Source of the DNA: Bicyclus anynana
Lineage: Eukaryota; Arthropoda; Insecta; Lepidoptera; Nymphalidae
Direction of reading: 5' to 3'
DNA length: 64,000 nt
Assembly (NCBI RefSeq): GCF_947172395.1
Contig: NC_069084.1
Location: forward strand, 6,759,107-6,823,106
The notes beneath the pieces were generated by a model. That model was not told where the DNA came from. It worked only from the letters and a program-made list of their open reading frames with translations, and did no database searches. The translations under genes were made by a program, and so were the position numbers. This document shows positions 1 to 11,576 of the stretch, in pieces. How positions within the stretch are numbered: the first letter of the stretch is position 1; each line of letters begins with the position of its first letter.

Positions 1-175
1 AAGATTCGGGAAACCATGGATTTTTTCGGAATAAAAAGTAGCATATGTGTTAATCCAGAGTAAAATCTATTTCCATTCAAAATTTCAGCCAAGTCGCTTT
101 TGTACCTAGCAGCGGCGTTAAGGAGTAACAAACATCCATACAAACTTTCGTGTTTATAATATTAGTAGGATTTAC
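1..175 (-). mobile_element. Helitron 5' part (cut by window edge)
   Basis: Reverse copy: CTACTAATATTATAAACACGAAAGTTTG at 170 down to the TTTTTATTCCGAAAAAATCC module at 20. Confidence 0.6.
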
Positions 176-668
176 AAATGCACAAGTCATCTCTACGATT
201 TTTGTAAGTTCCCCTCAATTTCTCCAGGATGCATCAGATCCTGACATGACAAAAATGGAAGCACCCTTCCGAACAAAAAAATCATTTTCAAAGTCGGTCC
301 ACAAATGACAGTAATAGCGCTGGACTTATTATCTACATAAAAAAACATACATACAACTGAACGTAGAACTTCCTCCTTTTTGGAAGTTGGTTAAAAAGTA
401 TTAAATATAATCAACCGTTTTTATTTTAAACCCTTCAAGACTCGCTTTAGGGAAATCTCATTTGAATGGAATACCTTCATTAATTGGAAGGAAGGGTAAA
501 CTATAGAAATCCTTCATTCGAAAGACGTTTTTACTTTGCTTGTAGTAATAAGGTCTAAAGATGAACAGTCACACACAAACGCATTTATGCTGCCTTAAAG
601 TCAACCCATCTTCCTAAATAGAATATACTATAGATACTTTGGTCTACCTCTTCGGCATAATAATTCAG
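175..668. other. no gene seen
   Basis: Contains a diverged plus-strand AAGTCGGTT-type dispersed repeat (about 200-395: CCCCTCAATTTCTCCAGGATGCATCAGATCCTGAC to CTCCTTTTTGGAAGTTGGTT); otherwise AT-rich. Confidence 0.5.
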
Positions 669-985
669 TTACATATAAGTGATAGCCCAGTGGATATGAC
701 CTCTCCCTCCGGTTTCGGAGGGTGTGGGTGCGAATCGTGTGCATTTTAAGAAATTAAATATCACGTGTCTCAAACGGGGAAAGGAAAACAGCGTGAGGAA
801 ACCTGCATACCAGAGAATTTTCTCAATTCTCTGTGTGTGTGAAGTATGCTTATCCGAATGCGGATAAGCATACTTCACACACCATTGGGCCAGCGGTGGA
901 CATTGGCCTAACCCCTCTCATTCTGGATAGGAGACTCGAGCTCAGCAGTGAGCCAAACACGAATTGATGATGATGATGATGATGT
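669..985 (+). mobile_element. tRNA-derived SINE (family A) with internal hairpin
   Basis: Head GATAGCCCAGTGGATATGACC carries an A-box; body CATTTTAAGAAATTAAATATCACGTGTCTCAAACGG; 3' part CTAACCCCTCTCATTCTG and a GAT/ATG tail. A 22 bp-arm hairpin (835-882) interrupts the element. Confidence 0.8.
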
Positions 986-1610
986 GTAACTGAAACAAAT
1001 TTAACTGTACATTTTCTGGCATACTTTTCAGAAATGTTTTAAATATACATTTTCTTGAAATTTATTCTAAAGGCATAGAAAAACAATTCAAGTGTCTCAC
1101 GAGGACTCCTGTATTTGAAATTCAAGACAAACTGAATGGAGCCACTGTCAATAAAGCTCGAAACGATTTATTTGAGGTATAGGTTCGTACTGCACGCGTC
1201 TCCTGGGATTTCCAGGGACCTAATATGTTAGATGTATTCTGTTGATTGGGAAATGGGATTCCTCCATTTACTAGAATGTAAATATAACCTATAAATTTAT
1301 TGAGCTTACGACAATCTTTACTGTTGTGTGTCCAGTGAAGAATATTATTATATTCTATTGTCATTATTAGTCTATTTAACGCCTTACTACAGGGCCTACG
1401 CTTAGGACGCGCCAACATATATATTTTTATACATATATATCTTAATATATATAAATCTCGTGTCACAATGTTTGTCCTCGATGGACTCCTAAGCCACTTA
1501 ACCGATTATAATAAAATTCGCACGCCATGTGCAGTTCGATCCAACTTGAAAGATAGGATAGTTTAAATCTCAAATTATAGTCGCAATTTTAATTTATTGC
1601 TAATTATTTG

Positions 1611-1958
1611 TCTCTATATATATAAAAGAAAGTCGTGTTAGTTACTCCACTTATAACTCAAGAACGGCTGAACTGATTTAGCTGAAAATTGGCAGGGAGG
1701 TAGTTTAGAGCCAGGAGAAGGACAGGATACTTTTTTTTTGTGGGGGTAGGGTAGGGGTAGGGTAGCGTAGTGGTAGGGTAGGTTTATGGTATAGGGATAG
1801 GGTAGGAGTAGGGTAGCAGTAGGGTAGTTGTAGGGTAGGGTAGGGATAGAGTAGAGGTAGGGTAGGGGGTAGGAGTAAGGTAGTGTAAGGTAGGGATAGG
1901 GAAGAAGTGCAAATAAATAAATTAATAAGTCAAAGCGAAGCTTGAGCGGGTCCGCTAG
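1611..1958 (+). mobile_element. Helitron-like element carrying a TAGGG minisatellite
   Basis: TCTCTATATATATAAAAG start, AACGGCTGAACTGATTTAGCTGAAAATTGGCAGG module, about 180 bp of irregular GGTAGGGTAGGGGTA repeats (1740-1905), then AAGCTTGAGCGGGTCCGCTAG end. Confidence 0.65.
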
Positions 1959-2085
1959 TATTTTATATATTTATGAGCTCAAATTATTTATTTGCATCAA
2001 AATATAACGTGTTCAAAATCTTATCTTTTACATAAATTTTAATGTGTACAAAAAATTACGGACTAATAAAAAGTACTTTTCCGTT

Positions 2086-2330
2086 GTGTGCATTTTAAGA
2101 AATTAAATATCACGTGTCTCAGACGGTGAAGGAAAACATCGTGACAGTGACAAGAAACCTGCATACCTGAGAATTTTCTTAATTATCTACGTGTGTGAAG
2201 TCTGCCAATCCGCATTGGGCCACCGTGGTGAACTATTGGCCTAACCCCTCTCATTCTGAGAGGAGACTCGTGTTCAGCAGTCAGCCAAATATGGATTGCT
2301 AATGATGATGTTGTCATCATCATGATGATA
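2086..2330 (+). mobile_element. SINE family A, 5' truncated
   Basis: Starts at GTGTGCATTTTAAGAAATTAAATAT and runs to a GATGATG tail; head with A/B boxes is missing. Confidence 0.8.
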
Positions 2331-2984
2331 ATTTAGATCGTACATTACGTAAATATAATATATAATAATACAGAGTGTACATTACGTAAATATAATAATA
2401 CAGAGTGGCTCTTTCGTCCCAATGTTCCAAAAAAATAAAGAGAGATAATGCTGGTTGCGTGCTATTGGTCGACATTAGTCGATATTGTTAGGTACTTACT
2501 TAATTGTGTCTAATTCAATACGAATTGTTTATTTTTTTCATATCCCACACCATCAATCATATTTAAATTGTGAACAATTTAAAATGATTTCATTCCTTAA
2601 AAATTATTTTTACATACGTTTTTCCTGAACGCTGTAAAAAATAATACCTTGTGTGACTGTATAATTATTTTTTTATGATACAATCAAAATATCATCAAAT
2701 ATTAACTCAAAGATACCTTCAGTACACAAACCAATTTAAAGTAAACATCGAAAGTGTACAATGAATATTGGACCTTATCGTAAGGAGAATAGAGTATAAA
2801 ATAGATTATTGACGTTACGTTCACAAGATCTCGTATTCTAGTACGTCAATATTGTTTATGCATTTACTAATGACACCTTAGCTTTGTTAATCTCAGGTTG
2901 GTGTAATAGCAAGCAATTTGCTGTGTATATGACAAGCTTGTTTAAACAGTAGGTAGGTCTAGGTATATCCATGCACGGCGTAAT

Positions 2985-3177
2985 TAGGTTGAGAATTGAG
3001 AAAATTCTCTGGTATCCTTACGATGTTTTCCTTCACCGTTTGAGACACGTGATATTTAATTTCTTAAAACGAACACAACTGAAAAGTTGGAGGTGCATGC
3101 CCCGGAACCACACCCTCGGAATCGGAGGCAGAGGTCATATCCACTTTGCTATCAAGGCCCACTTCCTGGTTTTCCAA
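2985..3177 (-). mobile_element. SINE family A, 5' half
   Basis: Reverse complement of the head (TAGC..GTGGATATGACCTCTGCC) and of the ATTTAAATTTCTT body; lacks the 3' half and tail. Directly joined to an RTE fragment. Confidence 0.75.
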
Positions 3178-3252
3178 GCATAGCTTCCTCCATCGCCCGC
3201 TGAGTGACTTTCAGCCTTCTAAAAAGGCCCATAGTTAGCGACTAAATCCAAG
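3178..3252 (-). mobile_element. RTE fragment
   Basis: About 75 bp resemble 8262-8335 (CCATCGCCCGCTG...GGCCCATAGTTAGCGA), same orientation as the larger element, fused to the 5' end of a minus-strand SINE. Confidence 0.7.
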
Positions 3253-3776
3253 TCAGCTGGTTTAATAATATTTATAAAAAAAATAAGGAAGGCACTTTAA
3301 TATCTCTTACACACAATACCACGCTCACTAATTAAACCTCAAGTAACATAAGCACTGTTGTTATATAACCTTTTACACGAAGCTCGAAATTTTTGTAAAA
3401 TAAACTTTCCTTGTGCAAGGTAAAACAGAAATTCTTGCACGTATATTTGACCGAGTTTCCTTGCTTGAATTTTGCACTTCATTTGTCTGTATATTGTCTG
3501 CATTAGAGGATTGCTAAAATTAAAAAAATACGCAGAAAAAAAAGCTTATGTATTTTTTTAGCATATTAGGGCTAGGAGGGAGATAACATTTTCAAAAGAA
3601 ACGACTAGTAATTAGGACAGAACTTTTTAACTAATATTTCATTTATTTTGTATTTTGTATTTTGTATTTTGTGAGCAATAAAGTAGTACTTCTTCTTCTT
3701 TAAATACTTGACTAGTAAGTTCTATTATATTGTATTCTGTGGTAGTTTTAGTTTTTTTAAACCTTTGAAATATTAA

Positions 3777-3816
3777 AGCATTACACCCTACGGTAATAGC
3801 CGTAGGGTGTAATGCT
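3777..3816. repeat. 17 bp-arm perfect hairpin
   Basis: AGCATTACACCCTACGG, loop TAATAG, exact reverse. No CDS nearby; not a bacterial-type terminator in this genome. Confidence 0.7.
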
Positions 3817-3999
3817 ATGATAGACTCGATTACAAATTAGTTACAATATTATTTATTTATCACAGTTATGAATGATCGAATTACTCAGCGTGAATGAACT
3901 AAGCAAATAGATGATAATTGTTACAAGTTTATTAAAAACGTTTATTTTACACAACCGTTTACACCTAATAAAATATTTATGGTTATCTCTCATTTATTT

Positions 4000-4180
4000 A
4001 TTTTTTATTTTTTTTTATTTTTAACAATGCTAATATAAAAATATAATACAAAACACTATTAAAAAATTATAAAAAAATAAACCCTCCCGCTGCGGGACAT
4101 TTGAGTGCAAAAGCAAGCGGTGGTCAGGGCTCCAGAGTGAGGAACCTCCTCATAATACGCGCCGTCTCAAGAATAGTAAA
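4000..4180 (-). mobile_element. LINE 3'-end-like repeat with A/T tail
   Basis: On the minus strand the segment reads LETARIMRRFLTLEP-like sequence, stop, then a CCGCAGCGGGAGGGTTTA 3' UTR and an A-rich tail (4080-3990). I recognise this as the end of a lepidopteran LINE but cannot fix the clade. Confidence 0.5.
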
Positions 4181-4736
4181 ATCTATTTCCTACGTCCAAA
4201 ATTGAAAATGCAACACAGTTCGAAATAAGCGTCGTGTTTTAAAAACGTGTGAACAAACACTTGTTAATGCATTTGTTGTATTTGAACGCTTTTTAACGTC
4301 CGTTAAAAATGCTCTCGTGCGAATGGGGGCTTAGGCTTCATTTTCATTAGTCTTAATCGCTAGCATTCACCATTCGGAGACTCTCCAAATGCTGGATAAC
4401 GACTAATGAGAGTGCTTCATTGATATCTCAATCGATATACAGCATTGCCCATTTCCCGCAAGCGGCCTAACGACCGATGAAGATTATCGGCCGACGTAAA
4501 CCATACAATTCAGTGCACGAGTGTTGTAAAAATAAATGCATTGGTGGCAGAATATTTAGAGGATTTGCTTTAGCATGAACATCGAAATATTAAAAATGGT
4601 TGCCTTTCTTGCATGTTTTCTTATGACATGAGTAAACTTGAAAGGGAAATACCTCAGGAACCCAGATATATAATATACCCCCGTGAAAAAGTATATGGAG
4701 ATGGTAATATGATATAAAAAAACGATCTGGAGCCGT

Positions 4737-4933
4737 AGCATGTGGCACGTCATTTCTCTTTCTACAAACGCTAACGCTGCGAAAATTACAAAATGTATGG
4801 GAATGACATTTACTATCGACGGGTCAGGTGATCAAGTTTACGTTCGCATCTGTTATTCCCATACATTTTGTTAGTCTTCGAAGTTTTAGCGTTTGTAGAA
4901 AAGTATCTAATCTACGTGACACATGTTTAGCAA
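4737..4933. repeat. foldback element
   Basis: Arms of about 68 bp around a ~50 bp centre: TTTCTACAAACGCTAA...ACAAAATGTATGGGAAT at 4759-4805 pairs with 4855-4901; the match continues outward to CATGTGGCACGT / ACGTGACACATG. Confidence 0.65.
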
Positions 4934-5205
4934 AGGTATATAAAGAAAAATATATTTTTTTTAACTTTTTATCTTGCTCAAAATGTTCGCCAGTGTACCA
5001 AAGCAGAGAAGTAACATTGAAATCTTTACAGTAAAAGTATTATTTTTTTACCTATTACAAACTTAAAAAAAAAAGCTAACGAACAAACAAAACAACCAAA
5101 ACTAAGAAACATACACCTTAAGAAACAATATTTATCCAACCAAGAAACAAACAAACTTAACATTTTCCAAATATGAGACGTGGAATTTACACTATTTCGT
5201 GTATA

Positions 5206-5452
5206 TCACACTAATATTATAAAGGCGAATGTTTGTGTGAAGTGTGGAAGTGTGGAAGTGTGTAAGTGTGTAAGTATTTTATTCCTCTTTTACGCTGCGG
5301 CTACTGAAACGATTTGGCTGAAATTTGGAATGGAAATAGATTTTACTCTGGATTAACACATAGGCTAATTTTCATCCCGGAAAAATCCATGGCTCTCGCG
5401 GTAATTGTGAAAAACTGAATTCCACGCGGACGAAGTCGCGGGCGTCTGCTAG
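5206..5452 (+). mobile_element. short non-autonomous Helitron
   Basis: 247 bp, TCACACTAATATTATAAAGG to GCGGACGAAGTCGCGGGCGTCTGCTAG, flanked by A (5205) and T (5453). The end forms a hairpin ending in CTAG. Confidence 0.8.
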
Positions 5453-5902
5453 TTTCTAAATGTCGATTACTATGGACGAAATACAAAAGATCGTTCATGA
5501 GGACCATTAGGGTGCAATATATTGATGCATACCGCATCTTAATGCGACTCACAAGGTACTGCAGTGCGTCGAGCATGTTTGCCGAGGCAAAGGTTTTAGT
5601 GTTTATACGAAATCGCATAGCCTCTTTCTGGGATAGACTGAAACAAACAAACAACGACATCCTCAAGGTCATCGGTGAGATATATTTGGCCAGATATTTG
5701 ACCATTGGCGACGTGTTCACCGGGACGCAAATAAAAAGTCGGTTTTCCAAGATTTTAAGATTTTGTTACGAATAATTTTAATTTTTATAATTAATAACAA
5801 AAACAAACAAACAATTAGTAAGAATTTGTAAAAAAAAGTTCTGTAAGAAATAGATCGATTATTATTATTATCCGATTAATAAAGTGAGCCCAGTGAAAGA
5901 GC

Positions 5903-6204
5903 TGTGATAGCCCAGTGGATATGACCTCAACCTTCGACTTGGAGGCCGTAGGATCTGGTCCGGGGCATGCACCTACAACTTTTCAGTTATGAGCATTTAA
6001 AGAAATTAATTATTTATCGAACGGTAAAGAAAAAACATCGTGAGGAGACCTGCATACCTTAGATTTTTTTTAATTCTATACGTGTGAAGTTTTACGCATT
6101 GGGTCGGCGTGGTCTATTGGCCTAATCCCGCTCATTTTGGAGAGGAGACTCGTGCTCAACAGTGAGCCGTAAATGGGTTGCTAATAACGATGATGATGAT
6201 GAAT
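5903..6204 (+). mobile_element. SINE family A, full length
   Basis: TGATAGCCCAGTGGATATGACC head, degenerate B-box (GGATCTGGTCC), standard body and a GATGATGATGATG tail. Helitron follows 25 bp downstream. Confidence 0.8.
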
Positions 6205-6228
6205 GTGGGCGTCTGCTATAGGTATGTA

Positions 6229-6452
6229 TCACAATAATATTATAAAGGCGAAAGTTTGTGTGCAAGAGTGTAAGTGTGTTTGTTCCTCTTTTACGCTGCG
6301 GCTACTAAAGCGATTTGGCTAAAATTAGGAATGGAAATAGATTTTACTCTGGATTAATACATAGGCTTCTTTCATCCCGGAAAAATCTATGGTTCCCGCG
6401 GGATTAGTGAAAAACTGAATTCCACGTGGACGAAGTCGCGGGCGTCCGCTAG
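6229..6452 (+). mobile_element. short non-autonomous Helitron
   Basis: 224 bp, same family as 5206-5452, flanked by A and T; terminal hairpin partner GTGGACG...CGTCCGC before CTAG. Confidence 0.8.
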
Positions 6453-6782
6453 TAGTAATATAAGTACGATTAGCCTTAATTCGTAGTAAAATCTGTGCCT
6501 AATTTTTTGTGTTAGACTTCATATTTCAGCTTTATTATATGCGTGTAAGATTCTAATACAAAACTGATTTATTTCACCGATATCTTTGTAACGGATGGCG
6601 CAATAAATGCGGAGGGATTCTTGGTACAAAAACCTATTTGCAAAAATAAGGTTATTTATCTTTGAATATAACGGATTTATCCTCTAGCACGCAGTTATCC
6701 TCTAGAATCATTCGCATAATTTACCGTGGTCATCAAATTAGCTGTAGTCCAGACCAGTCTATAGAAAATGATTTATATTTTG

Positions 6783-7196
6783 GAAACACGGCTAAAACTC
6801 ACGTAATATAAGGTCGGAGTATGCCCGACTAGTTTCAAACCCATACGGAGCTGGTTCTTGCAACGCGGCACGATAAAAACTGCGAAGCGGCGGCGCGGCG
6901 CGCAGCTGCTCGCATCGCGCGCTGTAAGAGTAGAGGAGAGTAGAGAGGGAGAGCAAGTAGCATTAGTTCGGTTTTGCTTACAAGTCTAAAGAAGATGACA
7001 TTAATGAACCGTCGGAGAGTGTAACGGTACCTTCACTCCCCACTACTCAATCCCTCTCCCAGCGTGCAATGTGAACCGCTTCGCAATTTGGATTGTGCCG
7101 CGTTGCAAAAACCAGCTCATGACTAAGGGCCCTGTATGGGTTCGAAACTAGTCGGACATACTCCGACCATAAAGTACGTGAGTTTTAGCCGTGTTT
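6783..7196. mobile_element. MITE with ~65 bp inverted ends
   Basis: AAACACGGCTAAAACTCACGTA...GGTCGGAGTATG.CCGACTAGTTTC at the left; near-perfect reverse at the right. GC-rich centre. Shorter relative at 22262-22453. Confidence 0.7.
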
Positions 7197-7917
7197 CATA
7201 ATCAATTGATATGAATAACACTCTCGATAGTTTAAATTTTAAAATAGTGTCATAGACTTGTTTATCCCTGTAAGTACTCTTACGGGAACGGTATCTTTGC
7301 GGGTGAAAACGCGAGCGGTCGGCTAGTTAGTTACAAAATAAGGCATTTCCAACTGCACCACTACATCTAATCCAATTTTTGAGGTTATATTTAGCAAGAA
7401 ATTCTTAACATACCGTGTGTAAATGATACTATTAAAATATTTATTTAACAGAGTCTGTTAGCTAACACATAAATCAAGTCGACGCTTTAAGTGAAAAGTA
7501 CACTTCCTTTTAGCGTTTCAGCGTTAACGGCGACCGGACGGTGTGGGTGGAAAATATCTTGAAATCGCGATTAGCAGAATGAAAAACGTTTTATAAAAAC
7601 ACTGGTATTGTGGCAAATAATAAAAACTAGTGTAACAGAAGGTGGGAGAAGTAAAATAATATTTTCACTGTACATATATTTATTCGATTACAATTTCAGC
7701 ATAGCTTCCGCTATAATGTTAATATTACACGCTGATGGTAGTATATCAATGAATCTGCTAAACAATCCTCTATTTTATAATATTTGCAAAGTTAGTGTCT
7801 GGTATTATTTCAATGTATCTTATGGCATACAGAAAGAAATATAATATGGTTTCAATGTATTTTAATCAGCTTACGCAAATAGTTTTTGAAAATATACTTG
7901 AATAATATATTAAATTA
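7197..7917. other. no gene seen
   Basis: AT-rich, apart from a mixed stretch at 7500-7560 (GTTTCAGCGTTAACGGCGACCGG). Unassigned. Confidence 0.5.
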
Positions 7918-7937
7918 CTATCATCATCATCATCATA

Positions 7938-9570
7938 TCAGCCGATGGACGTCCACTGCAGGACATAGGCCTTTTGTAGGGACTTCCAAACATCACGATA
8001 TTGAGCCATCTGCATCCAGCGAATCCCTGCGACTCGCTTGATATCGTCAGCCCACCTGGTGGGGGGTCGGCCAACACTGCGCTTACTAGTGCGGGGTCGC
8101 CATTCCAGCACTTTGGGACCCCAACGTCCATCGGCTCTTCGAACTATGTGCCCCGCCCATTGCCACTTCAGCTTCGCAACTGGTTGAGCTATGTCTGTGA
8201 CTTTGGTTCTTCTGCGGATCTCCTCATTTCTGATTCGATCACGCAGAGATACTCCTAACATAGCTCGTTCCATCGCCCGCTGTGTGACTCTGAGCCTTCT
8301 TATCAGGCCCATAGTTAGCGACCAAGTCTCGGAACCATAGGTCATCACTGGCAACACGCACTGTTCGAAGACTTTTGTCTTCAGGCACTGAGGAATTTCG
8401 GACGAAAAGATGTCGCGAAGTTTCCCGAATGCTGCCCAGCCGAGTTGGATTCGACGGTTCACCTCTTTCTCGAAATTGGACCTACCTAACTGGATCATAT
8501 GTCCTAGGTATATGTATTCGTCTACAATTTCGAGTGCAGCGTTCTCAACTATAATTGGGTGGAGCGATACATGAGCATTACACATTATTTTTGTTTTGGC
8601 CATGTTCATTTTCAGGCCCACCTGTTGTGAAACGCTGCTGAGGTCATTGAGCATGGTACTAAGGTCATCCAGAGTCTGTGCCATGATGACTACATCATCC
8701 GCGAACCGCAGTTGAGTGATGTACTCGCCATTGATGTTGATGCCAAGTCCGCTCCAGTCCAGAAGCTTAAAGACGTCTTCCAGTGCGGCGGTAAATAGCT
8801 TCGGAGAGATCACATCTCCCTGACGCACTCCTCGCTGCAACTGGATTGGCCTCGTAGTCTGATCCTGAATACGGACTGACATAGTGGCGTTTTCGTACAA
8901 GCACTTCAACGCTTGGATATACCTGTAATCAATTCGGCATCTCTGCAATGACCTTAGCACAGCCCAGGTTTCCACCGAATCAAAGGCTTTCTCATAGTCC
9001 ACAAACGCTAAGCATAGTGGCTGGTTATACTCGTGAGTCTTCTGTATAACCTGCCGCAGCGTATGGATGTGGTCTATGGTACTAAAGCCTTTTCGGAAAC
9101 CGGCTTGTTCGGGAGGCTGGAAGTCGTCGAACCTATTAGCGAGACGATTCGTAATGACTCTCGAGAACAATTTGTAAACGTGGCTTAACAGCGAGATGGG
9201 TCTGTAATTCTTCAGCAAGGTGTTGTCACCTTTTTTGAAGAACAGAACCACCACGCTCCTATGCCACGCCTCAGGCGTCGTGCCCTCGTGAATGACGGAA
9301 TTGAACAATCGCTGAAGGACTTTAAGTATCGGTTTTCCACCCGCTTTCAGGAGTTCTGCTGTGATTCCGTCCTCACCTGGCGCCTTATTGTTCTTCAGTT
9401 GTTTGAGAGCCACACTAATCTCGTATAGGCTGACGTCCGGGATATCTTCGGTATAGTGTCGGGTCAACTTGGCTCTGGGGTCTTTAGTCAAGTTGTCAAC
9501 AGGCTGCTGAGTAGTCGTGTATAGCTGTCCATAGAACTTCTCGACCTCACTTAATAATCGGGCTTGGAAG
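7938..9570 (-). pseudogene. RTE reverse transcriptase part of the broken ORF
   Basis: The frame is open from about 9570 (reading QARLLSEVEKFYG upstream of any start codon) to TAA at 7938. RT landmarks counted from 9491: NNKAPGEDG (33-41), NYRPISLLS (95-103), motif A FVDYEKAFD (163-171), motif B GVRQGDVISP (221-230), motif C FADD (263-266). The TTG at 9491 is not a real start; the protein continues from the endonuclease frame through a frameshift around 9555-9570. C-terminal LKWQWAGHIVRR and RWADDIKR blocks are typical of this family. Confidence 0.85.
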
Positions 9571-10912
9571 AAATCAGATTACCGTGCTCGGTCTTCAAAC
9601 GCGTCAGCTGCGTCTGTCCAATAGACAGATCTCTGGCGAAAACTTTTGAGCCTCGATTGTTTTCAATCGCATTTTTGATCCGCTCGGTATTGAAGTTTCG
9701 CAAGTCGCTGGTTTGCGACTTAGAGATCTGTCTACTGATCAGTCGGTAATTTGACGCATCTGCTGAAGACTGTAATCTCATTTCTTGCCTCTCTTCCATG
9801 AGTTTAAGTGTATGGTCTGAGAATTTTTTGGTTCGTTTCGTCGTACGGTGGGTCTTATAGAACTTAAACCCAACGGAATGGACAGTTTCCACGAACCTGT
9901 TGTTCAGATCGTCCACAGTTTCGCAATTTGCTAGGCAATCAAAGCGGTTCTGCAGTTCTAGTTGAAAGGACTCGGGGTCTTGAATATGGGCACGAGTAGG
10001 TCGGAGCGTAGACTTCACCAGTCGATACCGTTCCAGCTGAATGTTGATATTCAACGTGCCTCTAACCATTCGGTGATCGCTACCGGTTTTCACCCTATGG
10101 ATCACAGAAACATCGTTGAATATTTGCCGTCTGGTAGACAAGATGAAGTCAATCTCATTTTTCGTGGAACCATCGGGGCCCATCCAGGTCCATTTCCTGT
10201 GTGGTGGCTTCTTGAAGAAGGAGTTCATCATAAAGAGGCCCTCCTTCTCCATGAAGTCAGCCAACATTTGGCCCCTATCGTTCCGTTGCCCATATCCAAA
10301 TCGTCCCACTTTCAACTCTGAACCGCTACGTTCGCCCAGCTTTGCGTTAAAATCCCCCATCACAACATTGTAATAAGAGTTTGAGGCATGTATGGCTTTA
10401 GAAATATCCTCATACAATACCTCTACCTCCTCGTCGGGATGTGTCGAGGTCGGTGCGTAAACCTGTATAACCTTCAACGAATACCGTTTGGTAATTCGGA
10501 GGACCAGAAAAGCTACCCTGCTCGACACACTCTCGACTTTTACAACATTGTTCACGAGGGACTTGTGAACGATAAAGCCGACACCACCTTGGGACTGTTG
10601 GTCGCCCTCCCGGTAGTAGAGCATGTTGCCGGATTCAAGGATTATCGAACCCTCCCCCTCTCTTCGGACTTCAGACAATCCTATTACATCCCAGTGCAAC
10701 TTGCTCATAACTTCTTCCAGCTCGATGACCTTCTCGTCGGACCTCAAAGTGCGTGCGTTATATGTTGCCAGGTCTAGTCGTCGGGGTTGGCAGCGGAATC
10801 TCTGCCGGAGATTCTTAACACCCCTTGCCCCGCCGTTACCGTAACCGCTGCCAGAGCCAGGAATAGCGGGGCTGCCGGGGACTAGGGGCTGTGTTGTGGT
10901 TTTGTAGTCCAT
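9551..10912 (-). pseudogene. RTE endonuclease (APE) part of the broken ORF
   Basis: 453 codons from ATG to TAA. APE-type endonuclease landmarks in order: ATYNARTL (Asn about 52), GLSEVR (Glu 81), VYAP (151-154), GDFNA (Asp 187, Asn 189), WTWMGPDG (241-248), IDFIL (Asp 255) and GSDHRMV (Asp 279, His 280). All catalytic residues appear intact. The frame stops at 9551 just where the RT frame begins to be open, so this is the front half of a single APE-RT polyprotein cut by a small indel, not a separate gene. Confidence 0.85.
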
Positions 10913-11171
10913 ACTAAGTTTTGCCCAGTACTGACCACGCTGGGCATGCGGGTTGGTCAGCGCAGTGCTAGATTACTCGCGCCGGTGTCGCTGCTGCCCG
11001 ACACCGGCCTGAGGCATTTCGTAATCTAGCCTGTGGGAATGGATATACCGCCATTCGTCGGTCGCCAGAGCCTCGTCGGTCCATCTGCAGGGTGCACCAC
11101 GAGCAGGTGAGGTTGGCAGTTGGGGAGACTGACTGGTACTAGCCTCCCCCTTACACCCCATATTTTTAATT

Positions 11172-11403
11172 ACTATAGCCCAGTGGATATGAACTCTACC
11201 TTCAATTCGTAGGGCGTAGGTTCGAATCCGGTCCGGGGCATGCATCTTTAACTTTTCAGTTAGGTATATGCATTTTAAGAAATTAAATATTACGTGTCTT
11301 AAACGGTGAAGGAAAAACATCGTGAGAAAACCTGCAGATAATTTTCTTAACTCTCTGCTTGTGTGAATTTTGCCAATCAGCATTGGGCCAGCGTAGTGGA
11401 TAC
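11172..11403 (+). mobile_element. SINE family A, 3' truncated
   Basis: Clear A-box (TATAGCCCAGTGG) and B-box (GGTTCGAATCC); stops at GGGCCAGCGTAGTGGA, where an unrelated repeat begins. Abuts the RTE 5' end. Confidence 0.8.
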
Positions 11404-11576
11404 AAAAAGCTCCCGAAAAGAAAAAGTGACGTAATTCTAACAAAAAACTGAAAAGTAATTTAAGAAATACGAAGGTCGTTGTGGAACGAACAATAAATCC
11501 CATGTCCCTAAACCATTCAAGAACTTTTATCTGATACAAACTTAGCTGAGATATCGGAAAGTTTAGACGAATTAAA

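Larger units (their letters stand above)
7918..11162 (-). mobile_element. RTE-clade non-LTR retrotransposon, nearly full length
   Basis: About 3.2 kb, minus strand: a 5' leader (11162-10913), an APE endonuclease frame, a reverse-transcriptase frame, and a 3' end GTCCATCGGCTGAT followed by (ATG)n at 7918-7935. The short 3' tract with trinucleotide repeats instead of poly(A) is an RTE hallmark. A 5'-truncated relative sits at 36051-36442 and a small piece at 3178-3252. A SINE abuts the 5' end at 11172. The element has one frameshift between its two domains and is probably not autonomous now. Confidence 0.88.

Noticed and set aside
1740..1905. Telomeric repeat tract
   Set aside because: Irregular TAGGG/GTAGGG units inside a Helitron-like element; lepidopteran telomeres use TTAGG, and this tract is internal.
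3777..3816. Rho-independent terminator
   Set aside because: Hairpin resembles one in shape, but the genome is eukaryotic and no transcription unit ends here.
5343..5775. 135- and 92-codon ORFs on opposite strands
   Set aside because: They overlap the Helitron at 5206-5452 and each other; the plus-strand frame (VQYIDAYRILMRLTRYCSASS) has no recognised family.
8001..10844. Plus-strand ORFs across the RTE element
   Set aside because: Antisense shadows of the endonuclease and RT frames.
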